Source of the DNA: Hyphomicrobiales bacterium
GTDB lineage: Bacteria; Pseudomonadota; Alphaproteobacteria; Rhizobiales; Beijerinckiaceae
Direction of reading: 5' to 3'
DNA: 64,000 nucleotides
Assembly: GCA_028290285.1 (NCBI GenBank)
Contig: JAQGKD010000096.1
Location: 186,001-250,000, forward strand
The position numbers and the translations under genes are program-made. The notes beneath the pieces were generated by a model, which was not told where the DNA came from, did no database searches, and was given only the letters and a program-made list of their open reading frames with translations. The stretch's first letter is position 1. Every line of letters begins with the position of its first letter. Shown piece after piece: positions 23,094 to 31,768 of the stretch.

Positions 23094-23327
23094 TTAGCCC
23101 TTCGGCGAAGCGCTCTCGTCACGCTTCCCGGGCGTGCAGGTGTTGATCTCGACGAGCGCATAAACGGGGCAATAGCCGATGAAGCCGGTCAGCAACGGAA
23201 TCGTGCCCAGCCAGCCGAGCTGGTTCCATCCAGTCGCGGGGAAGCCGATCCTGAGCGCATAGGCAATCAATGCGCAGCCGATGACGACGCGGAGGCTGCG
23301 GTCGATTTTGCCGAGATTTGTGCGCAT
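23094..23327 (-). CDS. DUF2892-type small inner membrane protein
   Basis: MRTNLGKIDRSLRVVIGCALIAYA...WLGTIPLLTGFIGYCPVYALVEINTC. Confidence 0.8.
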   Translation of the reverse strand: MRTNLGKIDRSLRVVIGCALIAYALRIGFPATGWNQLGWLGTIPLLTGFIGYCPVYALVEINTCTPGKRDESASPKG

Positions 23328-23405
23328 TCGGGCTCCTCGCTCATGCTGCCAGCGCGCACTATCGTCAATGGCGGGCGAGCAGGGGAGGTCGCGAATTGAC
23401 GCGCG

Positions 23406-24974
23406 TCAAATTTCGGCGGGCGGTGCGGCCACGCTACGCGGCAGCGGCTTGAGCTTGCCGGGACGCACGCCGAGCAGGCGCAGGATGACGAAAAGGGTCG
23501 CGCCGTAGGCAAGCAGGCCCGCCGTGCCGATCAGGGCCAGCTGGCCCTCGACCGCGAAGCTGCCGAACATTGAGGCCACCTGCACAGCTGGAGCCATCCC
23601 GAAGATCGCGACGCCCGCCAGCAGGCAGGAGGCGAGCGCCGTGGCAAGCGTGACCCGGGCCAGCAGGCTGTCGGGCTGCATCGCACCCGCGCGGATCGCG
23701 AGTATCGTGAGCAGGCCGAAATTGATCCACGCGCCCGCAGCCGTCGCGCTGGCCAGCCCCGCTGCGCCGAAGGGTGTGAAGAGCACGAGCTTGAGCAGCA
23801 CGTTGATGCCAACGGCTGCGAGCGAGATCAGCATCGGCGTCCGCGTATCGCCGCGCGACTGGAAGCTTGCGACCGCCGACCGGATCAGCACGATGGCGAA
23901 GAGCCCGAAGCCATAGGCGCACAGCACCCGCGCGGAGGCCTCGGCGGCTTCCTCGGTGAAGCGCCCGTGCAGGAACACGGCCCGCATGATGAGGTCCGGC
24001 ATCAGCGTGAAGGCGACGAAGAAGGGTGCCGAGAGGGCGATGGTCAGCGCCATCGTGCGGTTCTGGGCATAGAGCGCGCCCCCCGTGTCGCCGCTCGACA
24101 GCCTGCGGCTCATTTCCGGCAGGAGAACGGTGCCCGCGGCGATGCCGATGACGCCGATCGGCAATTGATAGATGCGGTCTGCATAATAGATCGAGGAGAT
24201 GCCGCCCGTCGGCAGCATGGAGCCGATGATCGTATCGACGAACAGCGCGATCTGCACGCCCGCCGAACCAATGACGGCGGGACCCAGCGCGCTGAAGAAC
24301 TGCTTTACGTCGGCGCTCCAGCGCGGCCGTGCAAAGCCGCCGAGAATGCCCGAGCCGCGCGCGGCGGCGAGCAGAAGCACGAGTTGCAGAACGCCCGCGA
24401 CCGCAATGCCGAAACTCGCAGCGATGCCGGCATTGGGAAAATATGCGGCGACCGCGAGGAAGCCGATCATCACGACATTCAGCAGCACGGGCGAGAAGGC
24501 TGCGGCCGCGAATTTCCCATGTGCATTGAGCACGCCCGAAAACAGCGTCACCAGCGTGATGAACAGCAGGTAGGGAAAGGTGATCCGCGTCATCGTGACG
24601 GCGGCGCTCATCTGTCCGGGATCGTTGCTGAGCCCCGGCGCGAGCAGTTCGACGAGCTGCGGCGTGAACGCCCAGGCGAGCGCGAGCATGACGAGCTGCG
24701 AGATCAGCAGCAGCGTCAGGATCTGCCCGGCAAAGCGGCGCGCGTCCGACATGCTCTCGCTTTCGAGAACGCGCGCATAGCTCGGCACGAAGGCCGCGTT
24801 GAACGCGCCTTCGCCGAAAATCGCCCGGAAGTGATTGGGCAGCCGGAAAGCGATGTAGAACGCATCCGCCAGCGCGCCCGCGCCCAGCACCGCTCCCAGC
24901 ATGACGTCGCGCAGAAAGCCCGTCATGCGGGAGAGCAGCGTCATGCCGGCGACTGAGAGGAGGTTCCTATACAT
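23406..24974 (-). CDS. murJ: Lipid II flippase MurJ
   Basis: LLSVAGMTLLSRMTGFLRDVMLGAVLGAGALADAFYIAFRLPNHFRAIFGEGAFNAAFVPSY. Confidence 0.95.
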   Translation of the reverse strand: MYRNLLSVAGMTLLSRMTGFLRDVMLGAVLGAGALADAFYIAFRLPNHFRAIFGEGAFNAAFVPSYARVLESESMSDARRFAGQILTLLLISQLVMLALAWAFTPQLVELLAPGLSNDPGQMSAAVTMTRITFPYLLFITLVTLFSGVLNAHGKFAAAAFSPVLLNVVMIGFLAVAAYFPNAGIAASFGIAVAGVLQLVLLLAAARGSGILGGFARPRWSADVKQFFSALGPAVIGSAGVQIALFVDTIIGSMLPTGGISSIYYADRIYQLPIGVIGIAAGTVLLPEMSRRLSSGDTGGALYAQNRTMALTIALSAPFFVAFTLMPDLIMRAVFLHGRFTEEAAEASARVLCAYGFGLFAIVLIRSAVASFQSRGDTRTPMLISLAAVGINVLLKLVLFTPFGAAGLASATAAGAWINFGLLTILAIRAGAMQPDSLLARVTLATALASCLLAGVAIFGMAPAVQVASMFGSFAVEGQLALIGTAGLLAYGATLFVILRLLGVRPGKLKPLPRSVAAPPAEI

Positions 24975-24977
24975 GCC

Positions 24978-25994
24978 TCACGCCCGCACTTGCGTCGTCG
25001 GTCGCGTCGGATCCGATGGCGTCACTGTGCGGTCGTCCTCGAGACGCTCGGCCACGAGATAGAGCGGCCGGCGTTTCACCTCCGCGAAGATGCGGCCGAT
25101 ATATTCGCCGAGAATTCCGAGCGACATCAGCTGCACGCCCGCGAAGAAGGTGATGGACACGATGAGCGAGGCAAAGCCCGGCGTATCGGCGCCCCACATC
25201 ACGGTCTGCACGACGAAGTAGATCGCCATGACGAGCGCCATCATGGAGATCACGGTGCCGACATAGGTCCAGACCTTCAGCGGCAGGGTCGAGAACGACA
25301 TGAGCCCGTCCAGCGCGAAGCGCGTCAGCTTGCGATAACTGAATTTGGAAACGCCGCTGTGGCGCTCGGCCACATGGAAGGGAACGCCGATCGAGCGAAA
25401 GCCGATCCAGGCGAACATTCCCTTGGAAAATCGGGCGCGTTCCCCCATGGACTTGAGCGCCTCCACGGCCTGTCGGTCGAGCAGGCGATAGTCGCCCGCA
25501 CCCTCGGGCAGGCCCATCTCGCCGAAATTCTGGAAGAGCTGGTAGAAGCGCCGCGTCAGCATGCGCCGCAGCGCCGAGTCCTTCGTGCGGTCGACCCTGG
25601 TGCCATAAACGTTCTTGTAGCCTTCACGCCAGCGCGAGACGAAGGTCTCTATCATTTCGGGGGGATGCTGCAGGTCGGCGTCCATGATAACGACCGCGCG
25701 CCCGCGCGCATGGTCGAGGCCAGCGGCGATGGCGATCTCCTTGCCGAAGTTGCGGCTGAAGGACACGGCGCGGTAGCGGGGATCGCGTCCATGCAGGTCG
25801 CGCAGAACAGACAGCGTTTCGTCGCTCGAACCATCGTCGATGAAAACGATTTCGTAGGACGAGACCGAGCGTTCGAGGATGGGCACGAGGCTCGCGACCA
25901 GCGGCTCCAGGTTTTCCGATTCGTTGAAGACCGGCACGACGACCGAAAGTTCCGGCCTGTCTGTGCTGCCCGTTTCTGGCAGGGGAGGGCTCAT
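24978..25994 (-). CDS. Glycosyltransferase family 2 with C-terminal transmembrane segments
   Basis: LSVVVPVFNESENLEPLVASLVPIL...IVFIDDGSSDETL; C-terminal hydrophobic helices. Confidence 0.9.
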   Translation of the reverse strand: MSPPLPETGSTDRPELSVVVPVFNESENLEPLVASLVPILERSVSSYEIVFIDDGSSDETLSVLRDLHGRDPRYRAVSFSRNFGKEIAIAAGLDHARGRAVVIMDADLQHPPEMIETFVSRWREGYKNVYGTRVDRTKDSALRRMLTRRFYQLFQNFGEMGLPEGAGDYRLLDRQAVEALKSMGERARFSKGMFAWIGFRSIGVPFHVAERHSGVSKFSYRKLTRFALDGLMSFSTLPLKVWTYVGTVISMMALVMAIYFVVQTVMWGADTPGFASLIVSITFFAGVQLMSLGILGEYIGRIFAEVKRRPLYLVAERLEDDRTVTPSDPTRPTTQVRA

Positions 25995-26115
25995 GCAATC
26001 ATCCGTGTCGTGCGCCCGAATTCGGGCCTGCTCGATGCGTATTGCCCGGTGACGTTTTGTGCAAGCGCGCTGCGCGCCCGTCGGCTAGGGTATGGCCCCC
26101 ACACATGGAACCCCC

Positions 26116-26940
26116 ATGGCAATTGCCCCGAAATTCATGCTTTGCGCGGATGATTACGCCCTGACGCCCTCTGTCAGCCTCGGCATCATCGAGGCCATCG
26201 AGGCGGGACGCCTCGACGGAACCGGGGCCATGACGACGCGGCCGCATTGGCCCGAAGCTGCCCGCGACCTCGCCAGCCTGGGTTCGGCGGCGCAGGCAGG
26301 CCTTCATCTCGACCTGACGCTCGGGCCGCCGCTCACCCGAATGGACAGGCTGGCGCCGAAGGGTCGCCTGCCGACGATTGGCACGCTGATCCGGCTCTCG
26401 CAGGCAGGCAAGCTGCCAGAGGCCGAGATTCGCGGCGAGATCGCCGCCCAGATCCAGGCTTTCGGGGAGGCCTACGGCCAGGCTCCGGCGTTCGTGGACG
26501 GCCACCAGCATGTCCAGATGCTGCCGGGCATTCGCGACTGGCTGTTCGATGAGCTGGAGCGGCTGGGCCTCACCGGTCAGGTTTGGCTGCGCGACAGCGG
26601 CGACCGCATCGAGCGGATTCTGCGCCGTCGCGTCGAGGCGCCCAAGGCGATGCTGGTCGCGCTTGCAGGGCGCGGTTTTGGTGCGGAAGCCCGCCGCCGT
26701 GGCTTTGCCACTAACGAGGGGTTCGCCGGCTTCTCCGCCTTCGACATTCGGCGCGATTATGCCGCCGATTTCGCGCGATTCTTGCTGGCGCCGGGACCGC
26801 GGCACCTGATCATGTGCCACCCGGGCCGCGTCGACGGCGAACTGGAGCGCCTCGATCCGGTCACCTTCACCAGGGAGCAGGAGCTGGAATTCCTGCTTTC
26901 CGACCGCTTCGCGGAGCTGATGGCCAAACGCGAGACATGA
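26116..26940 (+). CDS. ChbG/HpnK family (YdjC-like) deacetylase
   Basis: FMLCADDYALTPSVSLGIIEAIEAGRLDGTGAMTT...AGLHLDLTLG; FVDGHQHVQMLPGI. Confidence 0.85.
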   Translation: MAIAPKFMLCADDYALTPSVSLGIIEAIEAGRLDGTGAMTTRPHWPEAARDLASLGSAAQAGLHLDLTLGPPLTRMDRLAPKGRLPTIGTLIRLSQAGKLPEAEIRGEIAAQIQAFGEAYGQAPAFVDGHQHVQMLPGIRDWLFDELERLGLTGQVWLRDSGDRIERILRRRVEAPKAMLVALAGRGFGAEARRRGFATNEGFAGFSAFDIRRDYAADFARFLLAPGPRHLIMCHPGRVDGELERLDPVTFTREQELEFLLSDRFAELMAKRET

Positions 26941-26944
26941 AAAA

Positions 26945-26966
26945 GGGCCACCCCGGAGGGTGGCCC
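26945..26966. terminator. Hairpin terminator between convergent genes
   Basis: GGGCCACCC-cgga-GGGTGGCCC preceded by AAAAA and followed by TTC. Confidence 0.75.
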
Positions 26967-26988
26967 TTCGTACCGGACGCCGAGTGGC

Positions 26989-27495
26989 TTAGCGCTCGTA
27001 CTTCACTTCCGGCAGTGCCTTCAGCTGATCCTTGCTCATGTTGACGACCGCATGATCGGGGTACATCCGGTTGTTGCGCGTGCTGGCCGTGGTGACCGTC
27101 GTGCCCGGACGATTCTCGGTCGTGGTGGTCGTGGTCGTCGTCTTGGCTGCGGAACCCGCTGCGCTCATCGGGGCATCCGAGAACTTCACGTCATTGAATT
27201 TCAAGGCAACGTGATGCTTGCCCATGCCGAGGAAGCCGCCGACTTCGACCACCACGGCGTCGACCTGACCCTTGGCGTCCATCAGCAACTCGTCGATCTC
27301 GCCGATCTTTTCGTTGGCATTGTTGTAGACATTCACCCCGTTGAGCTTCGAAGCGCGCCAATGATTGGTGAGCTGCGAATCGGAGGCCTGCATGGCTGCC
27401 GGGGCAGACGTCTGGGCCAGCACGGGACCCGCGAACGCCGCGGACGAAAGCGCGGCTGCGGCAAGAACGGTGAGGGTGCGCTTGGAAACAGTCAT
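26989..27495 (-). CDS. Exported PRC-barrel domain protein
   Basis: Signal peptide; WRASKLNGVNVYNNANEKIGEIDELLMDAKGQVDAVVVEVGGFLGMGKHHVAL. Confidence 0.85.
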   Translation of the reverse strand: MTVSKRTLTVLAAAALSSAAFAGPVLAQTSAPAAMQASDSQLTNHWRASKLNGVNVYNNANEKIGEIDELLMDAKGQVDAVVVEVGGFLGMGKHHVALKFNDVKFSDAPMSAAGSAAKTTTTTTTTENRPGTTVTTASTRNNRMYPDHAVVNMSKDQLKALPEVKYER

Positions 27496-27641
27496 GTGGT
27501 CCTCCAGAATTTTGGCCCGCTATTTGCGGGCGCCACGCACACAACAGCTCAACCGCATGTAAGTTCATCGGCTGTTCAAAGTTTTGTCTTCGCACTGAAC
27601 TCAATTCGGCGGAACTTTCAGCAAAATTGGACTGAGCGGCC

Positions 27642-27657
27642 GTTAACCACACTTTAA
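27642..27657 (-). promoter_or_regulatory. Candidate CtrA box TTAA-N7-TTAAC
   Basis: Minus strand TTAA-AGTGTGG-TTAAC, perfect to the CtrA consensus. Confidence 0.5.
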
Positions 27658-27712
27658 GCGGCACGCTCGACATTGTGCGGATGCATCTAACCAATTTGCA
27701 GAAGGCACCGCG

Positions 27713-28783
27713 TTGAACTTGTCTCCAGAGCCCACGAGCCGGAGCCGCAGCCTGGCGCCCGCGCTATTCCTGTGCGCAGCCCTCATCTTTCCGATTGTCA
27801 CGGCTATCATTTACGTCGCGCCCGTGGTGTCGCCGGACCCACGCTACGTCTTGACGTATGGCGTTGCCGCCAGTCTCCTCATCGTCACGATCTTTGCGTG
27901 GCTGGCCGTCTGGCTCCAGCGGCCTGTGCTGCGCGAAGTCGTTGCGGCCCAAGTGGAAACGAAGACGGCGCCAAAGGTCGCGCCGCCGCTGAATGCGCTC
28001 GATCCTGAGACACGTGCAGAACGTCGCGCGCGCATGGCGGCGCTCATCGAGCAGGTGAGGGCCGAAACGCAGCAGAGCTTCGATGTGCAGGAGGGTGATC
28101 CAGACGTCCCCGTCCTCGCGCGACGCCTCGCCGCCATCGCCAGCGACAGCACCCGGTGCGCGGAGCGCGCGACCTTGCTTCTGGCTGCCGCTGACGGCAG
28201 CCTCATGCGTCTGGCTGCTCATACCGCGCTGGTATCTCGTTCCGCGCTGAACATCGAGGGGCAGATCGAGGGCGCACGCGCTATCGCCCAGGACGCCGCG
28301 CGAACAGCCACGCAAAGCACGGCTTCGATGCGTGGTCTCTCCGACAAGGCGCACGAGATCGGCGAGCTCATTGACATCATTCAGGCGATTGCGGCCCAGA
28401 CGAGCCTGCTCTCGTTGAACGCTGCGCTGGAAGCTGCGCGGGCCGGGGAGGCGGGGCGCGGCTTTGCCCTGGTCGCGCAAGAGGTGAAATCGCTGGCAGG
28501 ACAAACGGCGCGCGCGACAGATCGCGTGGCCGAACATGTTTCGGCCATTCAGATCGCGACGGGCACGGCGATGGGCGCGATCGCCGCCATCGCAAAAACT
28601 GCCAGCCGCGTCGAGGCCACAACGCAGGGCCTTGCCGCTTCACTGCTCGATCAGGCGGAGCTGACGCGGGATTTGATGTCTCGCACGGCCGATGCGCAAC
28701 GCGAGACGCGCGAAAGCCTCGACGAACTCTCCTGCACCGTCAAATCGGCGGAAGGCAGGGATGACCTGGGTCGGCCTGCGTGA
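27713..28783 (+). CDS. Methyl-accepting chemotaxis-type signalling protein
   Basis: Two N-terminal hydrophobic helices; [47 protein letters not shown] hairpin signature; apparent TTG start. Confidence 0.85.
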   Translation: MNLSPEPTSRSRSLAPALFLCAALIFPIVTAIIYVAPVVSPDPRYVLTYGVAASLLIVTIFAWLAVWLQRPVLREVVAAQVETKTAPKVAPPLNALDPETRAERRARMAALIEQVRAETQQSFDVQEGDPDVPVLARRLAAIASDSTRCAERATLLLAAADGSLMRLAAHTALVSRSALNIEGQIEGARAIAQDAARTATQSTASMRGLSDKAHEIGELIDIIQAIAAQTSLLSLNAALEAARAGEAGRGFALVAQEVKSLAGQTARATDRVAEHVSAIQIATGTAMGAIAAIAKTASRVEATTQGLAASLLDQAELTRDLMSRTADAQRETRESLDELSCTVKSAEGRDDLGRPA

Positions 28784-28858
28784 AGACCTCCCGTCCGCAG
28801 GTATTTCCGGACCGGCGCCCCGGAAGGGCGCCGGCTCGGTTGTCGATCGACGCGCTGC

Positions 28859-29458
28859 TTACTTGGCGGCCGCGTCGTAGAGTTCTGCGACATAGTCCCA
28901 GTTCACGAGGTGATCGACGAAGGCCTTGAGATAGTCGGGGCGGCGATTGCGATAGTCGATGTAGTAGGAATGCTCCCAGACGTCGCAACCCAGGATCGGC
29001 GTAGCGCCGTGCACGAGCGGGTTCTCGCCGTTCGGGGTCTTCATGACGGTGACCTTGCCGTCCTTGAGGGCCAGCCAGGACCAGCCGGAACCGAACTGCG
29101 TCACGCCGGCCTGAATGAAGTCTTCCTTCATCTTGTCGATCGAGCCGCAACCATCGACGATGGCCTTCTCGAGCTTGCCCGGAATGCTGCCGCCGCCATT
29201 GGGCTTCATCCATTTCCAGAAATGAAGATGGTTGTAATGCTGCCCGGCATTATTAAAGAGGCCGGCGTTCTTGCCGAACGAGCCCTTGACGACGTCCTCG
29301 AGCGACTTGCCTTCCCACTCGGTTCCCTTCAGCAGATTGTTGCCGTTGGTGACATAAGCCTGATGGTGCTTGTCATGATGATACTCGAGCGTCTCCTTGG
29401 ACATATAAGGTTGAAGAGCATCATGGGCATAAGGCAGATCGGGAAGGGTGAAGGACAT
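28859..29458 (-). CDS. sodB: Superoxide dismutase (Fe/Mn)
   Basis: FTLPDLPYAHDALQPYMSKETLEYHHDKHHQAYVTNGNNLL; GCDVWEHSYYIDYRNRRPDYLKAF. Confidence 0.95.
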   Translation of the reverse strand: MSFTLPDLPYAHDALQPYMSKETLEYHHDKHHQAYVTNGNNLLKGTEWEGKSLEDVVKGSFGKNAGLFNNAGQHYNHLHFWKWMKPNGGGSIPGKLEKAIVDGCGSIDKMKEDFIQAGVTQFGSGWSWLALKDGKVTVMKTPNGENPLVHGATPILGCDVWEHSYYIDYRNRRPDYLKAFVDHLVNWDYVAELYDAAAK

Positions 29459-29688
29459 GGCTCGCGCTCCTCGTAGTCTCGAATGAGAGGCCGGCCCCAG
29501 ACGCCTCGTCCGTGATCGGCTTGCGCATACTTAAGGAGAGAGACGGCGGAGGGCAACCGGGGCAGCTATATGTCCGAAAATGGGTCAGTTTTGCCAAGCC
29601 CTATATTTATGGTTTATTTTTTGTGCGCGCAGGCGAAGCGAATCTTGTTGTCGCCGTCGTACGCCTCGTTCGAGTGGGACCTGATTGC

Positions 29689-31209
29689 ATGAAATGGATT
29701 GTTGCCGCGGTAGGATTGCTACTCGTTATCGCTGGTGCGATAGCGATCCAGGACGGCATCAGCATCATCCAGGTGGAACGTGGATGGGCCGGCGTGATCT
29801 CCGGCACCGTCGCTTTATCGGCAGGTGTTATCGTTTTAGGGGTGGCTGCGGTCCTGGCTCAACTCGACAGGATCGCCACCTTGCTGGCCGAGGCGGCCTT
29901 CGCGACCCCCATCGCGGAATCCGCGCCCGAGCCTTCGGTTGCGCCGGACTCGCCGGTAGTCGGCAGCGGGCCGCGCACGCTCCGGTCGATGCTGCGGTCG
30001 GCCATGCATAAGCAGGAGCAGGTCGACGAAGCGCCACTCACGCCCGTGCCGCCGATGCCTCTCGACGTCGCGGTCGAGCCTCTTCCGGTCCGGACGGACG
30101 AACTCGTCGGCGACAGTGAGCCTGCGCCCGTCACCCGCGCAGCACCGGCATGGCCTTCGGAGCAGGCGACCTCATTCGCCGACAGGCTGAAGCAGATGAA
30201 GGACAAGCGTGAGGAGAGCCGCGACCGGCCCGCATACGACAAGCCCGACCCCGCGGCGGACACGAAGGCGCCACGCGATTTCCACTTCAAATTCCCGCCG
30301 ATCGCGCCCCGTTTCGGCGGCGATCCCCCGCAGCCGGAGCGTGTCGTGCCGTTGCCGGTCGAGCTGCGCGGCACGCTGCATCAGGAGAGTTCGGAGTCAT
30401 TGCCGGTGTCCGCCGCCGAGCCGGAGCTGTCAGTGATGGAAGAGGTCGCGCAGCCCGTGACCGAAACGGTGATCCTGGAGCAGGTGACCACGGAACTGGA
30501 ACCGGTGCACGTGGCGCTGCCGCCAGATGAGACGCCGGCGGAACAACCGCGCCAGTCACCGCTTTTCAACCCGCCCTGGAGAACGCCGCAGAAGGCGCCG
30601 GCGGCGCCTGAAACCTCGGACGATCTGCAGGGCAAGCCGGAGCCGGCCAAGGATGACGATGAGGAAGGTGCCCGTCTCGGTAACGACGAGCGCAGCCTGG
30701 AAGAGCTCGAAGCCATGGTTGCAGAGCTCGAAGCCCAGGCGGCCGGGTTGCAGGATGTCGAGGCCGCCGACGAGCAGAAGGCGTTCCAGGCGCAGGAACA
30801 TCTGACTGAAGAAAACGACAGGCCCGAACCGCCCCCCGAGCCCGAACCCGCCAAGCCCGAGCAGAGCTGGCCCCGGCCGGTCGTCCCGGAGCCGCCGCTC
30901 GCGCCGATAGGGAGTGCCGACTGGCTCGAACGGGCGCTGTCGGGTGTGGATGAGGAGCCTGCGCCACCCCCATTCGTCCCGAAGATGGCGTCCCGTTTCG
31001 CACCCGAGGCTCAACCCGCGCCGCCCTTGGTGGAGACCCCACCGCGCGTCGAAATAGCCGAAGAGCCGACCGTGATCGGCCGCTACCAGACGGATGGAAC
31101 GGCCTATGTCATGTACTCGGACGGGTCGATCGATGCCGAGACGGACAGGGGCGCGTTCCGTTTCGGTTCGCTGGCTGAGCTGAAGGCCTTCATCGAGAGA
31201 AGCGCCTGA
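29689..31209 (+). CDS. Membrane-anchored Pro/Glu-rich hypothetical protein
   Basis: Two N-terminal hydrophobic helices from ATG 29689, long Pro/Glu-rich region, short structured C-terminus (VIGRYQTDGTAYVMYSDGSIDAETDRGAFRFGSLAELKAFIERSA). Confidence 0.6.
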   Translation: MKWIVAAVGLLLVIAGAIAIQDGISIIQVERGWAGVISGTVALSAGVIVLGVAAVLAQLDRIATLLAEAAFATPIAESAPEPSVAPDSPVVGSGPRTLRSMLRSAMHKQEQVDEAPLTPVPPMPLDVAVEPLPVRTDELVGDSEPAPVTRAAPAWPSEQATSFADRLKQMKDKREESRDRPAYDKPDPAADTKAPRDFHFKFPPIAPRFGGDPPQPERVVPLPVELRGTLHQESSESLPVSAAEPELSVMEEVAQPVTETVILEQVTTELEPVHVALPPDETPAEQPRQSPLFNPPWRTPQKAPAAPETSDDLQGKPEPAKDDDEEGARLGNDERSLEELEAMVAELEAQAAGLQDVEAADEQKAFQAQEHLTEENDRPEPPPEPEPAKPEQSWPRPVVPEPPLAPIGSADWLERALSGVDEEPAPPPFVPKMASRFAPEAQPAPPLVETPPRVEIAEEPTVIGRYQTDGTAYVMYSDGSIDAETDRGAFRFGSLAELKAFIERSA

Positions 31210-31212
31210 GCC

Positions 31213-31767
31213 TCACTTGATGAGCGGCAGAAGCGCCTTGAAGTCGGCGGTTCCCGCTTCGCCCAGCCATTCGAACGCGACCATTTCGGTTGTCAGCGGC
31301 ACGATTCCGGCCTGAACGAGACGGGAAATCGCCACCGCCTTCGAGGCTGGCTCCCGCGACGCGACGGCGTCGGTCACAACCGCCACCGCGTAGCCTGCCG
31401 CATGCAGGTCCAGTGCCGTCTGCGTCACGCAGATATGCGCTTCGATCCCGCACAGGACGACCTGCGACCGGCGCTGCGTTCGGAGCGCAGACATGCGCTC
31501 TGCAAGCGCCGGAGTGCGGAAACAGGAGAAGCTCGTCTTGGGCAGCACGACGGCCTCTCCCGCCGCCGCGTCGAGTAGCGATGAGACGGTCGAGCCGAGC
31601 CCGCGCGGATATTGCTCCGAGATCGTGATGGGGATGCCGAGATGACGTGCTGCCCGGATCAGGATGCCGATCTGGGCCGACGCATGCGCGCCGCCGTGCA
31701 TGGCCGGCAGGAGCCTTTCCTGAACGTCGACGACGAGGAGTTGGGCGGCATCGCGCTTGAGTGTCAC
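31213..31767 (-). CDS. Isochorismatase-family cysteine hydrolase
   Basis: QLLVVDVQERLLPAM; VVLCGIEAHICVTQTALDLHAAGYAVAVVTDA; GTG start. Confidence 0.88.
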   Translation of the reverse strand: MTLKRDAAQLLVVDVQERLLPAMHGGAHASAQIGILIRAARHLGIPITISEQYPRGLGSTVSSLLDAAAGEAVVLPKTSFSCFRTPALAERMSALRTQRRSQVVLCGIEAHICVTQTALDLHAAGYAVAVVTDAVASREPASKAVAISRLVQAGIVPLTTEMVAFEWLGEAGTADFKALLPLIK

Positions 31768-31768
31768 G

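Noticed and set aside
24990-26153. Long plus-strand ORF antisense to the glycosyltransferase
   Set aside because: Composition is an antisense artefact (HxE/GxR-rich); the minus strand encodes recognisable GT2.
27120-27145. Short GTGGTC/GTCGTC tandem run as a regulatory microsatellite
   Set aside because: It encodes the Thr-rich linker of the PRC-barrel protein on the minus strand; no independent evidence of phase variation.
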